Numbered from the stretch's first letter, positions 43,985-56,144 are shown. The stretch is DNA of 64,000 nucleotides from Theropithecus gelada (GCF_003255815.1 NC_037689.1:51129714-51193713); one strand, 5' to 3'. Program-made: numbers and translations. Notes: generated from the sequence alone by a model not told the origin.

Positions 43985-44425
43985 TTTCTTCACTTCTTGG
44001 CAAACAACTCCTAAAGCCCGTGGAATCTCCAAAGTAGTGTCTTTGTGTGTGATAATGACTGATGGCTCTCGCCTCCTAGAATACTTTAAGATGGAGGCTG
44101 GTTGCCAGGGGAACCAACCATGTTATTAGAGAGTTGGAACTTTTAACCTTGCCCCCTCATCCCTTCCCTGAACTCTGGTAGAGGAGAAGGGCTGAAGGTT
44201 GACTTGATGACTGATAGCCAGTGATTTAATCAGTCTTGCCTATATAATGAAGCCTTTATAAAAACCCACAATTCTTATAGAGATAGTAAAACTGAGTATG
44301 GTGCTCTGCTTTACTAGACTTAACTCCTGGGCTTTTCCGTTGTGTAGCAACCAAAGGAAAAAATAAGTTTTGTGTTGGTTGATTTGCAGACTGGTGTGTA
44401 GCACTAATGACTGCATTTCAGAAGT
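43985..44425 (+). mobile_element. LTR-like relic, family not identified
   Basis: GGAGGCTGGTTGCCAGGGGAACCAACC, GGGCTGAAGGTTGACTTGATGACTGATAGCCA, GCCTATATAATGAAGCCTTTATAAAAACCC and GGCTTTTCCGTTGTG resemble a primate/mammalian LTR that I recognise but cannot name. TATATAATG/TTATAAA would be its TATA region. No flanking duplication found. Confidence 0.45.
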
Positions 44426-44618
44426 GGCAGAGCCTATGTGATGTGATTTTCTAAAATGGTGAAAAAGCCTTTGTAAAATTGCAAAGAAAATAAACTAAAA
44501 TTTTCCTTTGGATTGCACATAGTTGAAGTGCTAGCGAAATCAATTATGTGAAACTTTGAAAAAAGATTTTACATGTTTATATTACCTGGAGTTAAGTTAC
44601 AGGCTCATGTAGTTAGTT

Positions 44619-44650
44619 GTTTTTTTGTTTGTTTGTTTGTTTGTTTTTTT
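44619..44650 (+). repeat. (GTTT)n short tandem repeat
   Basis: T7, five GTTT units, then T-rich end. Confidence 0.92.
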
Positions 44651-44760
44651 CCACCTTTGTCAATGTCTAAAGTGGCATCCCAAAGTCATAAAAAGTGTGA
44701 AACAGTGTTTTGTCATTTGGTAACAGCCTGCATATGACAAAACTTGTAACATATATGCCC

Positions 44761-45206
44761 TGTGGTAGGCATAATAATGGCCCCCCAAAGACATTCATAT
44801 CCTGATTTTTGGAACCTGTGAATATGTTAGCATACATGGCAAAAGGAGCTTTGCAGATATGATTAAGATAAAGATCTTGAGATGGAGAGATTGCCCTGGA
44901 TTATCCAGGTGGGCTCAGTGTGTTCGCCGTATCTTTATAAGAGGGAGGCAGGAAAGTCAGAGTGAGAGAGGATGTGACGGAAGTAGAACTTGGAGTGATG
45001 CGGGAATATGAGGCAAGGAATATAGGCAGTCTTTAGAAGCTGAAAAACACAAACAAAATGGATTCTTCCTTAGAGCCTCCAGAAGGAAAGCATCCCTGCC
45101 TACCCATTTTAGACTTTGTACTTCCAGAAATATAATACATTTGTGTAGTTTTAAGCCACTAAGATTTGGTTACTTGTTTACAGCAGCAATAGGAGATTAA
45201 TTCATA
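44761..45206 (+). mobile_element. MLT1 (MLT1A/B-like) LTR, near full length
   Basis: TGTGGTAGGCATAATAATGG, CTGTGAATATGTTAGCATAC, TGGATTATCCAGGTGGGC, GAGGATGTGACGGAAG, TTAGAGCCTCCAGAAGG and GCAGCAATAGGAGATTAAT follow the MLT1 LTR end to end. Confidence 0.93.
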
Positions 45207-45339
45207 TCCCAAGTACTTAAGGCCAGTATTGTCTTCCAATGAATGTCACGTCCAAAAAGAAACCAAATATTTCTATATTGTTTCCTGTGGAGATGTACTA
45301 TTCTGATTTTTTCCCTCTTCTCCGTCCCTGCAGAAGCTG

Positions 45340-46135
45340 ACTGAGTTCACCCTGATCATCTCGCATCTGAATCAATATAGTTTTCTAGAATTTTTGCATT
45401 CTTCAAACTTGCATACCTGCAATCCAGCCTCCCCATTTGATTGCCCAAATGTTTTTTGTCAAACCTACATCCAGTTATTTCTTTGCCTAAGCATCCTTAT
45501 GGTCTCGTATATTTCTATGGAATAAAGTGAAAGCAGGTCACTTTGGCTGGCAAAGCCCTGCATGATCTACTTCTTGATTGCCTTTTCAGTCATCTCCCTC
45601 ATCACATACCCATCTCTATACCCTGTGGTCCAAACTGTCATCCCAAGTACAGATGAGATTATTTTCTTGCCTCTGGCTCTTTGTTCAAACTTTTCCTACT
45701 GAATGAGATGCCCTCCTCTTTCTTCTTCACTCCCATTCCCTATTTTATTTTATTTTATTTTATTTACTTATTTTGAAATAGAATTTTACTCTTGTTGCCC
45801 AGGCCAGAGTGCAATGGCGTGAACTCAGCTCACTGCAACCTCTGCCTCCCGGGTTCATGCGATTCTCCTGCCTCATCCTCCCAAGTAGTTGGGATTACAG
45901 GCATGTGCCACCAGGCCGGCTAATTTTTGTCTTTTTAGTAGAAACAGGGTTTCACCATGTTGGTCAGGCTGGTCTCGAACTCCTGACCTCAGATTATCTG
46001 CCCTTCTCGGCCTCCCAAAGTGCTGGGATTACAGGAGTGGGCCACCGTGTCCCGTCCCCCTTTAAAAAAAAAAGTTTTTTCCTGTTTTTAGGACGTTTGC
46101 TCAAAGAAGCTTTGTGTTATTCCTCTAGTTAGAAC
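45340..46135 (+). mobile_element. L2 relic, sense, interrupted by an Alu
   Basis: GGCAAAGCCCTGCATGATCTAC, CAGTCATCTCCCTCATC and GAGATGCCCTCCTCTTTC match L2. After the Alu, GGACGTTTGCTCAAAGAAGC..TATTCCTCTAG plausibly continues it. Confidence 0.65.
45742..46057 (-). mobile_element. Alu (S-type), full-length, antisense, TTTTA tail
   Basis: Tail built of TTTTA units (45742-45765), then GCCCAGGCCAGAGTGC onward to CCGTGTCCCGTCC. Confidence 0.96.
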
Positions 46136-46175
46136 TGACCATGTTCTTCTTTCGGAACCCATTTCAACGTGTGTA

Positions 46176-46223
46176 TACTTCTGTTATAAAATGTACACGT
46201 ACTTCTATTATAAAATATACACT
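46176..46223 (+). repeat. 24-bp tandem duplication, two copies
   Basis: TACTTCTGTTATAAAATGTA at 46176 and TACTTCTATTATAAAATATA at 46200; two mismatches in the first 20 bases of each 24-bp copy. Confidence 0.92.
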
Positions 46224-46248
46224 GGGATTGTAAGCGTGAGCCACCGCA
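46213..46248 (-). mobile_element. Orphan Alu 5'-end fragment, ~36 bp
   Basis: CTGGGATTGTAAGCGTGAGC then CACCGCACCCA is the reversed first ~36 bases of an Alu with nothing else of the element. It abuts the second copy of the 24-bp duplication. Confidence 0.8.
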
Positions 46249-46534
46249 CCCACACACATTATGTATTCTTCGTTGACACTGTGATCGTATTCTTTTTCCC
46301 CCAGATTTCTTGATAAGCATTTTGTGAAAGCACAAGTGAAATAATGTTTTCAAGTCAAAATAAAGTAAATAGATCAATTCCTATTAGTACACTGGACTTG
46401 TCACAGAAGACAATTTTGTGAGTCTATGTGAGATGTCTTATGTTGTTCCTAACGCCATGATGATTTTTATTATTCCATAAAAGTCTAATAAAGCATTCAC
46501 AGAGTGAATTGTACGGTGTTAAAAACCTGCCATC

Positions 46535-46833
46535 CTTTTTTTTTTTTTTTGAGAAAGAGTCTTACTCTGTCGCCCAGGCTGGAGTGCAGTGGCGTGATCT
46601 CGGCTCACTGCAAACTCCGCCTCCCAGGTTCACGCCATTCTTCTGCCTCAGCCTTCCTAGTAGCTGGGACTACAGGCGTCCGCCACCACGCCCGGCTAAT
46701 TTTTTGTATTTTTAGTAGAGACGGAGTTTCACCGTGTTAGTCAGGATGGTCTCCATCTCTTTACCTCGTGATCCGTCCGTCTTGGCCTCCCAAAGTGTTG
46801 GGATTACAGGCTTGAGCCACCTTGCCCCGCCTA
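46535..46833 (-). mobile_element. AluY-like, full-length, with 14-bp target duplication
   Basis: Y-type GTTAGTCAGGATGGTCTCCATC and CCTCGTGATCCG. AAAAACCTGCCATC is repeated exactly at 46521-46534 and 46834-46847, as expected of a fairly recent insertion. Confidence 0.97.
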
Positions 46834-47099
46834 AAAAACCTGCCATCTTTATCACTTTCAGTATCACTTTTTAAATGATCGTGAGTAATTTGTGATTTCA
46901 AAAATTATATTTTTAGGTATCAAAGCAATAATGAAATCTTTTTGTCAAGCGGATTACTAAGTAAAAGTTTGCATTTATCATTCATATAATTACAGAGTAT
47001 TTGATTGACTGGAAACATTCCTTAACACTTTATTCTTAAATAAGCATGGTGGTAAATTTCTAATGATTTCTTCATTCTTATGTTTTTGTTTTTTTTTTT

Positions 47100-47320
47100 C
47101 CTCAGAGGAACTCAGTGGCATGGGTTTCTAACCTGACTTTATATTGCTATATGACTTTGGGGATATTACTTACCCATGCTATGCCTCTGTTTCTCTAACT
47201 CTAAAATGAGGATAATAATGTTGATAATTTCAGGGGGTTGTTGTGAATATCAAATGAAAATTCCAGTAAATCACTTACCGCAATGCCTGGCTCAAAGTAA
47301 ATGCTTGATCAAGATTAGCT
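47100..47320 (+). mobile_element. MIR SINE, sense
   Basis: GCTATATGACTTTGGGGATATTAC, CCTCTGTTTCTCTAACTCTAAAATGAGG, GGGTTGTTGTGAATATCAAATG and CGCAATGCCTGGCTCAAAGTAAATGC are in MIR order; one of the better preserved MIRs here. Confidence 0.88.
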
Positions 47321-48457
47321 GTAAATATCATTACTAGTTCTGGATCCCTGTGCTTTATTTGTTTATAACATAATGCTCTTCACTTAGGAGGCACTCTGTG
47401 AGTGCTGTTGACTCCCTGATACTCCAAGTCATAGAACGTAATTAAACTACAAACCTGGATGTCAAGGTGATTTACAGTGTAACTGAGATATGACAAATCT
47501 ACAACTAATTATAAGGAAGTTTATGATTAATTGCTTCAGAAAGTCAAATGTGTAATAGATTTATAAAGAAAGCAGAAATGGCATTTTTAGCTGGGCTCAG
47601 GTATCATGGTGTCACAGTTGCAACAAAAAAAGGCTACATTTAAGCATTTAAGAATGGGTCTAATTTTGACAAAGGAAATAAAGAGGTATTCTAGGCAAGG
47701 AGCAGCAAATGACTAAGAAGAAGGAGGAGAGTGGAAATACTTAAATAAAGCAAATGCTTTTAGTTTTTTTTTCAGTCACCCTACTATTAGTTTGAGAATT
47801 TTTATTACATTTTTCTCTAAATAAAACTCACTGTTAATAGGTGTTTACATAACAGCTTGTAATAAGCTTCTGATATTTATTTTCATATTGATGTGTGAAA
47901 GTTTTTTTATTCACAAAGATTATGGCACATACAAAATATAGTGTTGCTATAAAAATGAATGATTATCATACCAATTTTTTAAAGAGCTAGATACATGCAG
48001 CAGAGTTGAAAGCAAATAACATAAATTCTGGTAGGAAAAATGATGTAATTGGCCTCATATCTCTTCTTTGTGACCAACTTGGACAGTTGGTCTGGCTGAT
48101 ACAATTGGTTTTGCTGTAATCAACTATTAGGATGCCAGAAATGAGTTTGACACCTTGAGTACAATCCTTTAGTCCAGTTTTGAAAAAGACTTAGGAACTC
48201 TAGAATAGTAAAAATATTAAAAAGTCAGTTTAGGTTGAGAAACCCTTGATTTAAAAGAGTTTTATTTGCAACCATGGCCTAGTAGAAAGGAAAGAAAGAA
48301 TATAAGAAAAAGGAGGAGGAAAGACAAGTATATTTGTAATCTTGTTCCCATAGTTGTGGCATTAAGTTACCATGGTTACAGGAAAAATAAAATTCATCTC
48401 CAAACTGGCCTAAAGTAGCACTGGAGTGTCATATATTTTATATATATTTCTGTTATT
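47321..48457. other. No recognised feature
   Basis: AT-rich unassigned DNA of 1.1 kb. Confidence 0.45.
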
Positions 48458-48985
48458 GCTAATAATTATAATGATAGTAATAGGTATTTACTTATTGACT
48501 AGTAAATGACAGATATTGTTTATGTTGTTTGTGTACATGATTCACAATGCAAGATAAAGTTTTAAAAAGATATGTACATTTCATAGGTAAGGATGTCAAG
48601 GTTTAATGAATAAGTGACAAAGTCAGCAGTTGAAACTTGTTCTGCGGAAAAGTAAATACCGCATGTTCTCACTTATAAGGAGGAGCTGAATTATGAGAAC
48701 ACATGAACACATGGAGGGGAACACCACACGCTGGAGCCTGTTGGAGTTGAGGGAGGAGGGAAAGCATCAGGAAGAATAGCTAATGGATGTTGGTCTTAAT
48801 ACCTAAGTCCTGGGATGATCTCTGCAGCAAACCACCATGGCACACGTTTATCTATGTAACAAACCTGCGCATCCTGCACATGTATCCCTGAACTTAAAAG
48901 CTGGAAATCCAAAAATAAAAATAAAGCAACTTGTTCTGTATAACAACAAAGTATTAAGCCATTCCTCTGTTCTAGACTTGGTCTA
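48458..48985 (-). mobile_element. MIR SINE, antisense, split by an L1
   Basis: Left part: ATAATGATAGTAATAGGTATTTACTTATTGAC, then CATTTCATAGGTAAGGATGTCAAGG, then GTGACAAAGTCAGCAG. Right part after the L1: CTTGTTCTGTATAAC..AAGCCATTCCTCTG. Together they follow a reversed MIR. Confidence 0.7.
48645..48927 (+). mobile_element. Severely 5'-truncated L1PA/L1PB, with 11-bp target duplication
   Basis: Covers CGCATGTTCTCACTTATAAGG to the A-rich tail (last ORF2 codons plus 3' UTR, 283 bp). AACTTGTTCTG is repeated at 48634-48644 and 48928-48938, within the MIR. Confidence 0.94.
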
Positions 48986-50357
48986 GAAGGGTCTTACATG
49001 ATGTTTGGCTTATAAATTGAGGAGCGAATGAATATTTTATGAAGACATTATTAATCCTCACAATCTTCTGCCAAGAATTTTGATATCTGTAAGACTTGAC
49101 CCTATTTGAAAACTAACAAGATAGCTTACCACACGTTCATGAATACTGGCACAAAAGACACAGGGTGTTGGGACAGAGACAAATGGCCTTATTACTCATG
49201 GCAATAAAAATTCCCCAAACCCCAGTTCTGAGGGTGTGGTATGAAAAGGGTCAGATGACACCTGTTTGTACCGTGAGTTGCATTATAGGATAGGAACCCT
49301 GAGTATAGGGAAGGTAAATCTTTATACTGGACAGTAAGCATGCATGCCCATTGCTCTGAAGGGAGACACTGTGTTCATCTTCCAACACCGTTCACTATGC
49401 AAGCATCTTTTCAAACATATTCTGCAACAAAGTACCTCTACTTGCAAGACATATAGAAATGTGAGCAATTCAAGAAGAATTTTCTCCTAACACCTTTCAT
49501 TTACACAAATGTATTCTTAGGCACATGGACCCAACCTATCCCATTGTCACCCCTTACTCCCCTATCCTCATACTCCTCTGCTTTAACTGGTATTTAGATT
49601 CCACCATGCTACCATAGGAGAGACTCTAGCTGTAATACATTCAAACTGACATTGACCAGCCTGAAAGTGGAAGGAAATCATATACTTATTTGGCACAAGG
49701 GAACTTGGCTAACTCTGAAAAGCTGGTCTAAACTGCCCTCTAGAGCTCTACTCTACCAATTAGAGCCAAATCTAACCAATTACATGCAGTTCCCATGCAT
49801 ATTCTTCTCTTTCTAAATGAAAAGTAAGAGCTAAGTAAGCGGTGGGTCACCCTGCTTCTGGCCAAACTAGAATAGCTTGCTTCCACAGGAGCCTGCAATA
49901 CTTACAGCCTCAACCATGTGCTTAAAATCATTCTCCTTCCACAGACTACTCCTCTGTGTCTTTACAATGAACTTCCATCCCTTTAAGCAATCTCTGCATG
50001 TCTCTTCCTTTGTGACTCTGAGGAGTTTGACTGGCAGGATAGGACTATATTTATCTTCCTAATTTTAAAAGCATTTAATTACCAATAATTACCACCAATG
50101 CGATTTTTTCCCCTAGTGCACATTAAAAATTTTGAATCCCATTTTCTGTAATAATTTAAGTTGATCTGGAGGGACAGAGAGTAATTAATTATCTATAATT
50201 TCTCAAACTGGAAATGCTAAATTTATTGAAGTGAAACAAATCCAGTGTAAAATAAGGCTGAAATAAATAGGATTGCATGAGAAAGAAGGATGCAGCAAAA
50301 TTAAATATTTTTTCAAAATTGAAAGATCTGTAGTACTATAGTTGGGTTAAAACATAC
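48986..50357. other. No family recognised; less AT-rich block at 49150-50050
   Basis: The stretch from about 49150 to 50050 is richer in C and G than its flanks and lacks simple repeats. It carries a 61-codon plus-strand frame at 49877-50062 without a known domain. It may be an old LTR or L2 relic; I cannot name it. Confidence 0.35.
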
Positions 50358-50652
50358 TTTTTTTTTTTTTTTTGAGATGCAGTCTTGCTCTGTCACCCAG
50401 ACTGGAGTGTAGTGGCGCAATCTGGGCTCACTGCAACCTCTGCCTTCAGGGTTCAAGTGATTCTCCTGCCTCAGCCTCCCGAGTAGTTGGGATTACAGGT
50501 GACTGCCACCATGCCTGGCTAGTTTTTGTATTTTTAGTAGAGATGAGGTTTCACCATCTTGGCCAGGCTGGTCTCGAAATCCTGACCTCGTGATCTACCC
50601 GCTTCGGCCTCCCAATGTGCTGGGATTACAGGTGTGAGCCACCTCACCGCCC
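50358..50652 (-). mobile_element. Alu (Sc/Sg-like), full-length, antisense
   Basis: T16 tail, GAGATGCAGTCTTGCTCTG to GCCACCTCACCGCCCA; block CCTCGTGATCTACC. Target duplication not clear. Confidence 0.95.
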
Positions 50653-50944
50653 ACTATTTTAATCAGTATGTCAGGTCATGTCTCCTAAAGCCCTTTTTAA
50701 ACAAAAATTGAGTGTTTATTGCTTGCAAAATGTTTTTACTGTAATGAGTGTCATATACAACTGTGAGCCATAGGATGGGAACAGTTGAGAATGTGTTATT
50801 TTTGTTTTTTTGTTTTTCCACTTTGGTTCTTTAATAATTGGTTTAGTTTAGATAGTATGTGTTTTTATTTGCTAGATAAGTAAATGTTCTTTTGAGCTTC
50901 TTTACAGAACGTCTTCAGTGTGAATAAGAATAAACCATAATATA
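50653..50944. other. No recognised feature
   Basis: T-rich unassigned DNA. Confidence 0.45.
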
Positions 50945-51180
50945 AGATGTGTCTGCATGGATTTTGGACTCAATCACACTTAAGTGTTACAAGCTCTGAA
51001 TGAATTAATGATTTGATTTTGGACAAGATATTTAACATCTCTGATACTATTTTCATTATCTCTAAGTGAGTGATAATACTTACTTTGCAAATCTCTTGTG
51101 AGGACATTATGGAATAAATTATAAAGATATCTAAATCAGTGTCTAGAACTCTTTAAATGTTACCTCCATTTCCCCCTCTT
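50945..51180 (+). mobile_element. MIR SINE, sense
   Basis: GCATGGATTTTGGACTCAATC, TTTGGACAAGATATTTAACATCTCTG, TTTCATTATCTCTAAGTGAG, CTCTTGTGAGGACATTATGG and CAGTGTCTAGAACTCTTTAAATGTTA are in MIR order. Confidence 0.75.
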
Positions 51181-51690
51181 TTTCCTACAGTTTTTCTTTT
51201 TCCCTTATGTTCCTTAATTATCTTAATATCTAATTCTTCCTGTTATGTAAGTTGTCAGAAGTATTATGTATTCATATACAATAAGTGTTCACCTGTTTTC
51301 AATAACTTCACTATCTCCCATTTGAGAAATTAGAATTATTTCATTACTGCTGGTAAATATGAAAAGAACAAGAAGAGGGAAAACATTATACATTTTCCTA
51401 CCTAAATTTTTCCTAAAGCTTAGCACGTAAAGCTCAATTTTTATATATTAGTTCATAAATTACTTGAATCATTCAAAAGTTGTCTGGGATAATGTGTGAT
51501 TCATATTTTATATATCTACCCTGGCACTATCAGATCTGTAAATCAGTAAATGTACTTTGAAAACTCTAGATCCTTATACTATGAACACAATGCATTACTA
51601 TTGATAATAATATAATCCAGTCATAGGCTACACATTGTATAAGGCATTAGAAGAAGTACGAGGTCAATGTCATGCAGGGTCATGGTTTAA
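51181..51690. other. No recognised feature
   Basis: AT-rich unassigned DNA. Confidence 0.5.
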
Positions 51691-51950
51691 GAGATAAGTG
51701 TTCAAGAGCATGGACCTTGAAGTTTAGCAGATCTTGTTTCAATCCTTACTGTCACTCAGGGTTTGAACTTAGACATATCATCTGAACTCTCCAAGCCTCA
51801 GCTTCCTTATCTCTGAGATGTGAGTAATTCTTGCTAGCTTACAGTATCATTGTAGGATACAATAATGTATGCAAAGTGTGACATATACTGACTAGTACTT
51901 CATGCAAATTTAATAAATGGTAATTATTAGTACTATTGATAATAAGACAA
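51691..51950 (+). mobile_element. MIR SINE, sense
   Basis: CAAGAGCATGGACCTTGAAG, CAATCCTTACTGTCACTCAGGG, GCCTCAGCTTCCTTATCTCTGAGATG and ATTGTAGGATACAATAATGTATGC follow MIR from near its 5' end. Confidence 0.85.
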
Positions 51951-53064
51951 GACATCTCCTTATGGACTGTCAGTATAGTTGGGAATAGAGGATCATACAC
52001 TATTTGGCATAATATGAAGCCAGATGTCATATTTCCAATAATAGAGGTTTTTAAAAAGTACTAAATGGATATAAGAAAGATTAAGTTTCATTGGTTGACT
52101 CTCCAAATTGATTTCACTAGCAACCATATTCCTTGCACAGAGCATCAAACTGTGGTACCTGCTGCAGAGGGATTCTATTGATATTAACATATGTTGGTGT
52201 TAAGGATTAGTCAAAGTTGTTGTGAACATGACAAAATGCTAAAATCACTTAGCACAGTTGATGGGATACATCAGTGATTTTATAGCTGTTGCCCCATTTG
52301 TAGATTCTTGTCAAGAACCAGTTTTATAAGGCACAGCTTACAAAAGACTGTTTCTTGCCTAAAAGGATGAGAGATTCTTGGTAATTGATGCCAGTGTATG
52401 TTAAACCATAATTATGAACTATAATTAGCACTATCCTCCGTAGATTAGAATGGTCTTTATGGAAATCCTTTTTTCAATTAAGTACTGTTTATGGCTTATG
52501 CCAATACATTCAATATTAAGTCAGAACTCTTCCCTGATGAAAGCGTGATGAATCTTGCAATGACCTTTATAAACTTAATAAAAAAACATTAATTTTAAAA
52601 TATTGTATTCAACTCAATTATATACTGGTTGAATATTGAGCATCCGTTCTCTATAACTGAGGTGAATAATAGGAGAAAATCAGATGATATTGAGCAGTTG
52701 ACATGAAAAAATGCTTATTTTAGAATTGGCTGTATTGCTATGATATTCTCTGAAATGCATATATGTTTCACCATGTCTCAAATAATACATTGTATATAAT
52801 TAAGAAACATTTGTGGTTCAAGCAAAAAATGATAGTTTTATGACTTTGTAATCTAATATATATAGGTATCTGTATATATGTGTGTTTGCACTGATTAAAC
52901 AAGGTTAAATGTGGCTTTCTTGTCTATTTATATAACTAATTGTGATGTACATTGAGGTAAAAAGTATTTAATAATTATGAAAATTAAATAAACAAGCAGA
53001 ACTTGTATAATGTAATAATCGTAAATCAACCTTATCACTTATTTTTCTTTTAAGTGTACGGGAC
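51951..53064. other. AT-rich, no recognised feature
   Basis: No family or coding signal in 1.1 kb. Confidence 0.5.
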
Positions 53065-53990
53065 TGTTGTTCCTCATGTTCCATGAAACCTAGTCCACAT
53101 TTTATAACCCTCTGAGTCACTTTCAGGAGAAAAAAAAAGCCCTCCTCTCACTGATTAATATGGCCTGTAATAGTCAAAACTCTGAAATTATTTTAATGTA
53201 GTGGCTTCCTTCCTCATTTCCCTTCCAGCTCCCCATCAGTCTGACCCAGCAGCAAGCTAAAAGCCCAGTCAGAAAAGGAGATACGATTTGATTTCTTCTT
53301 TCTTTCCCTGCCATGTACTTTGACACCTTTTGTTGTATCTTTCAAATCAGGTTTTGGATTCCTTATGATTAGAGTGTGGGGAGGGAAAAGAAATAAAGGT
53401 GACAGTAGAGTGTTTGCTTAACTGGCATTGTGGTAATAGTCCACATGATGCTTCCAAGGTAGCACCGACTTCCCCCATGGAGAGATCTTCTGCCTGTGGT
53501 TTCTTTCACTGGACAAAAGTACCTCCATTTCAGCTTACTACAGTTTCCGCCCTCATCTCCAGGCATTTAGAAGCTCTTTTCACATCTTTCTAATGAGGCA
53601 TGTGGCCCTTACAGAGATTTATCTTGGTCAGGGACTAAGATGCGACTACACCAGCTCCTTATCACACATGGCCCACCTCTGTTCCATTCATGGTACAACA
53701 GAATTTGAGACCGACTCCAATGCAAGAGCAAACTCTCCTTTGCTATGTAACTCCCCAGCTAGTCAGTCTACTCAGCTATGAATCAGACTCTTCTTTCGTT
53801 CTCCACAAACTGAAGGGTGAAGGTTTTCTCTTCACTCAGAGTGAAGAGGAAAGTATTCCCCAGCCCTCCACAGGGGACATGACTCCCTGGGATATGGACA
53901 GTTGACTCCAAAAGCTGTTTCAACTTCTTACCCCTTTATGCCCTTGCGTGTGGGTAGTCAAGAGCCACGGCAGAGAGACGGTGTCTTGTT
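53065..53990 (+). other. Unassigned ~0.9-kb block with several short plus-strand frames
   Basis: Richer in C and G than the DNA on either side and free of any repeat I can name. Overlapping or abutting plus-strand frames at 53399-53593, 53593-53781 and 53690-53905, and a minus frame at 53369-53566, have no recognised domain. It could be an old retroviral internal fragment, a conserved non-coding block or chance. No gene is called. Confidence 0.3.
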
Positions 53991-55309
53991 CTTCACCTGA
54001 AACTTAAATTTTAAATTGCATTACATAATTTTTCAGTATTTTTTATCTTTACAAAAGAACATATACTTACTGAAAACAAGGTATCTGGCATCCCTGGTGT
54101 GCATTTTGGTGGCCCGAAAATGTCTTTGCAGTGAACACATTTAATAGATGGAGTGAGTATTTAACAGCGAAGCATTTACTTGAACTCTGAACTGTTCAAT
54201 ATAACCAACTGGTTTATTTTTTTTACATTGTAATTCACTAAAAATAACTATCCACTAGAAAGCAAAATTAAGCTATATCAATTGAGGAACAATTCTATTC
54301 TCAACATTGAATGCCATTTTAATATTAAGATGGTTTTGGCTTATAATAGTAATAACTAATATAATTTTAAAAAGCTATTTTCTTATTTTTCCATTGATGA
54401 TATCTTCCAAATAAAATGTGATTCCAGTAAAATTACTGATATTACCTTACATTCCTAATATAAAACAGACAAAAAAATATATGTAGCAATCTATTTTCTT
54501 TGATTGTTGTCATAAAAACTATTGGATATACGATGTGTGTGTGAATATATTATGGTTATCTTCAGAGCTTATTATCTAACTTTTTCTCATGAGGAAAAAT
54601 GATTAGGAAGTACATAAGTAGTAACCATTAGCTAGAATAGTTAATATGTTAAATGTTCATAATATTAACAATAGCTATTTAAACACTAACTTAACAGTTT
54701 AGATTATTAGCCAAATAATATTATTATTATTATTGTTTGAGTGTTCTGCATTTACTTTATAGGATTTTTATTAGATAGCATGCTTATAAACACGCTTCGT
54801 ATAAAATATAGCTAAAAGAAAAGTTGAGTGGTTGAAGGTAACTTTGTTTTTTAGCTACTTTGCTATAATAATCCTTTCCATATCTTGATTATCAGATTTT
54901 CCACTTTGAATTTTGTATTTGTTTATTCAAATTGTCAATGTTGTTAATATTTAGAAGTAGAAATAGGTACATTGAAAACCATGTTACATTAGTATTTCCT
55001 ACTAATTTTTAAAATTTGTAGTGATTAAATTAAATGTCTTCTATAGCACAAATTCTCAGAATTCCCATATTACCATCTTCTAAAACAAAGTTTTCTGTTT
55101 TTTTAATTTATAATGTTCATCAATAGAAACTGCATTACAAAATAGTTCATATATTAACTCTTGCATTTAAGATTTTGGCAGAATAAAAGATGAATAGCCT
55201 TTTAGTAAAAAAAGTACCCTATTTCCCCTCCAATGCATCATAAATCTAGGGTAAAATTACTCTTTTATAGAAAGACAAGAGAAATAGAATTATTCTATAA
55301 ATATAGTGT
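53991..55309. other. Strongly AT-rich, no recognised feature
   Basis: Only a short (TTA)n run at 54717-54735 stands out. Confidence 0.5.
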
Positions 55310-55680
55310 AGTAAAAGATATGGGCAGGTTCGAGGTGGGTGTGATGATAAAAATGTAGAACAAGGGAGTAATTTTATGATGATGAAATGAAACAGCCTAT
55401 ATCTTGATTGTCGTAGTGGTTCCACAAAATGATACATATAATAAAATTGTTAAGAATTATATATACACATATGCAAATAAATTCATATAAAAATTGGCAA
55501 AATCTAAAATACTGTATGTAGATTGTATCAATGTCAATTTCTTAGTTTTGATATTGTACTAGAGTTACATGTTACTTACGGAGTAAACTGGACAAAGAGG
55601 ACAGGAGACTTCTCTGTATTATTTTTGCAACTCTTGATCTATATTTATTTCAAGTTAAAATTTGAGGGATGATAACCTCT
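55310..55680 (+). mobile_element. L1M-type 3' UTR
   Basis: CTATATCTTGATTGTCGTAGTGG, TTCATATAAAAATTGGCAAAATC, GATTGTATCAATGTCAATTTC, TAGTTTTGATATTGTACTA and TCTGTATTATTTTTGCAACTC follow the same L1 3' tail as at 9040-9390, over a longer span. Confidence 0.75.
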
Positions 55681-56144
55681 TGAATGTTTTAGAGTTTCTT
55701 ACATTTAACCAAAGTTGTGAATTGTTTTTCCTTAAGAGACCTGTTTTTCACAGTAAGATTGGTTAAAATTAGAGAATGGCCTAGGAAATTAGGTATATCA
55801 TTAATGTGAAATATGCTAAAGTAAATTAAAAGAGCATTTAAAAAATCATTGTATTGAAATATTTTCAATCAAATTCTGAAATAGAAACATTACCATATAT
55901 AAATTCAACAAATATTATGATTATTTAAAACGTAAATTTAGCCATATAAATGCTTCATTTTTTTCTCATGAACATCATTTATATTCATGGCATTGTTATT
56001 AAAAGCCAGTACCTCTGTTTTTATAGATTTTTATTTTTTAAACCATTAACACAAAAAAATCTATACAATTTTTTAAGAGATCAGTCCTTTGTTGTACTGA
56101 TAATAAGGGCTATGTCCAGCAAATAGGAACTTGAGATCTAAATT
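55681..56144. other. No recognised feature
   Basis: AT-rich. Confidence 0.5.
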
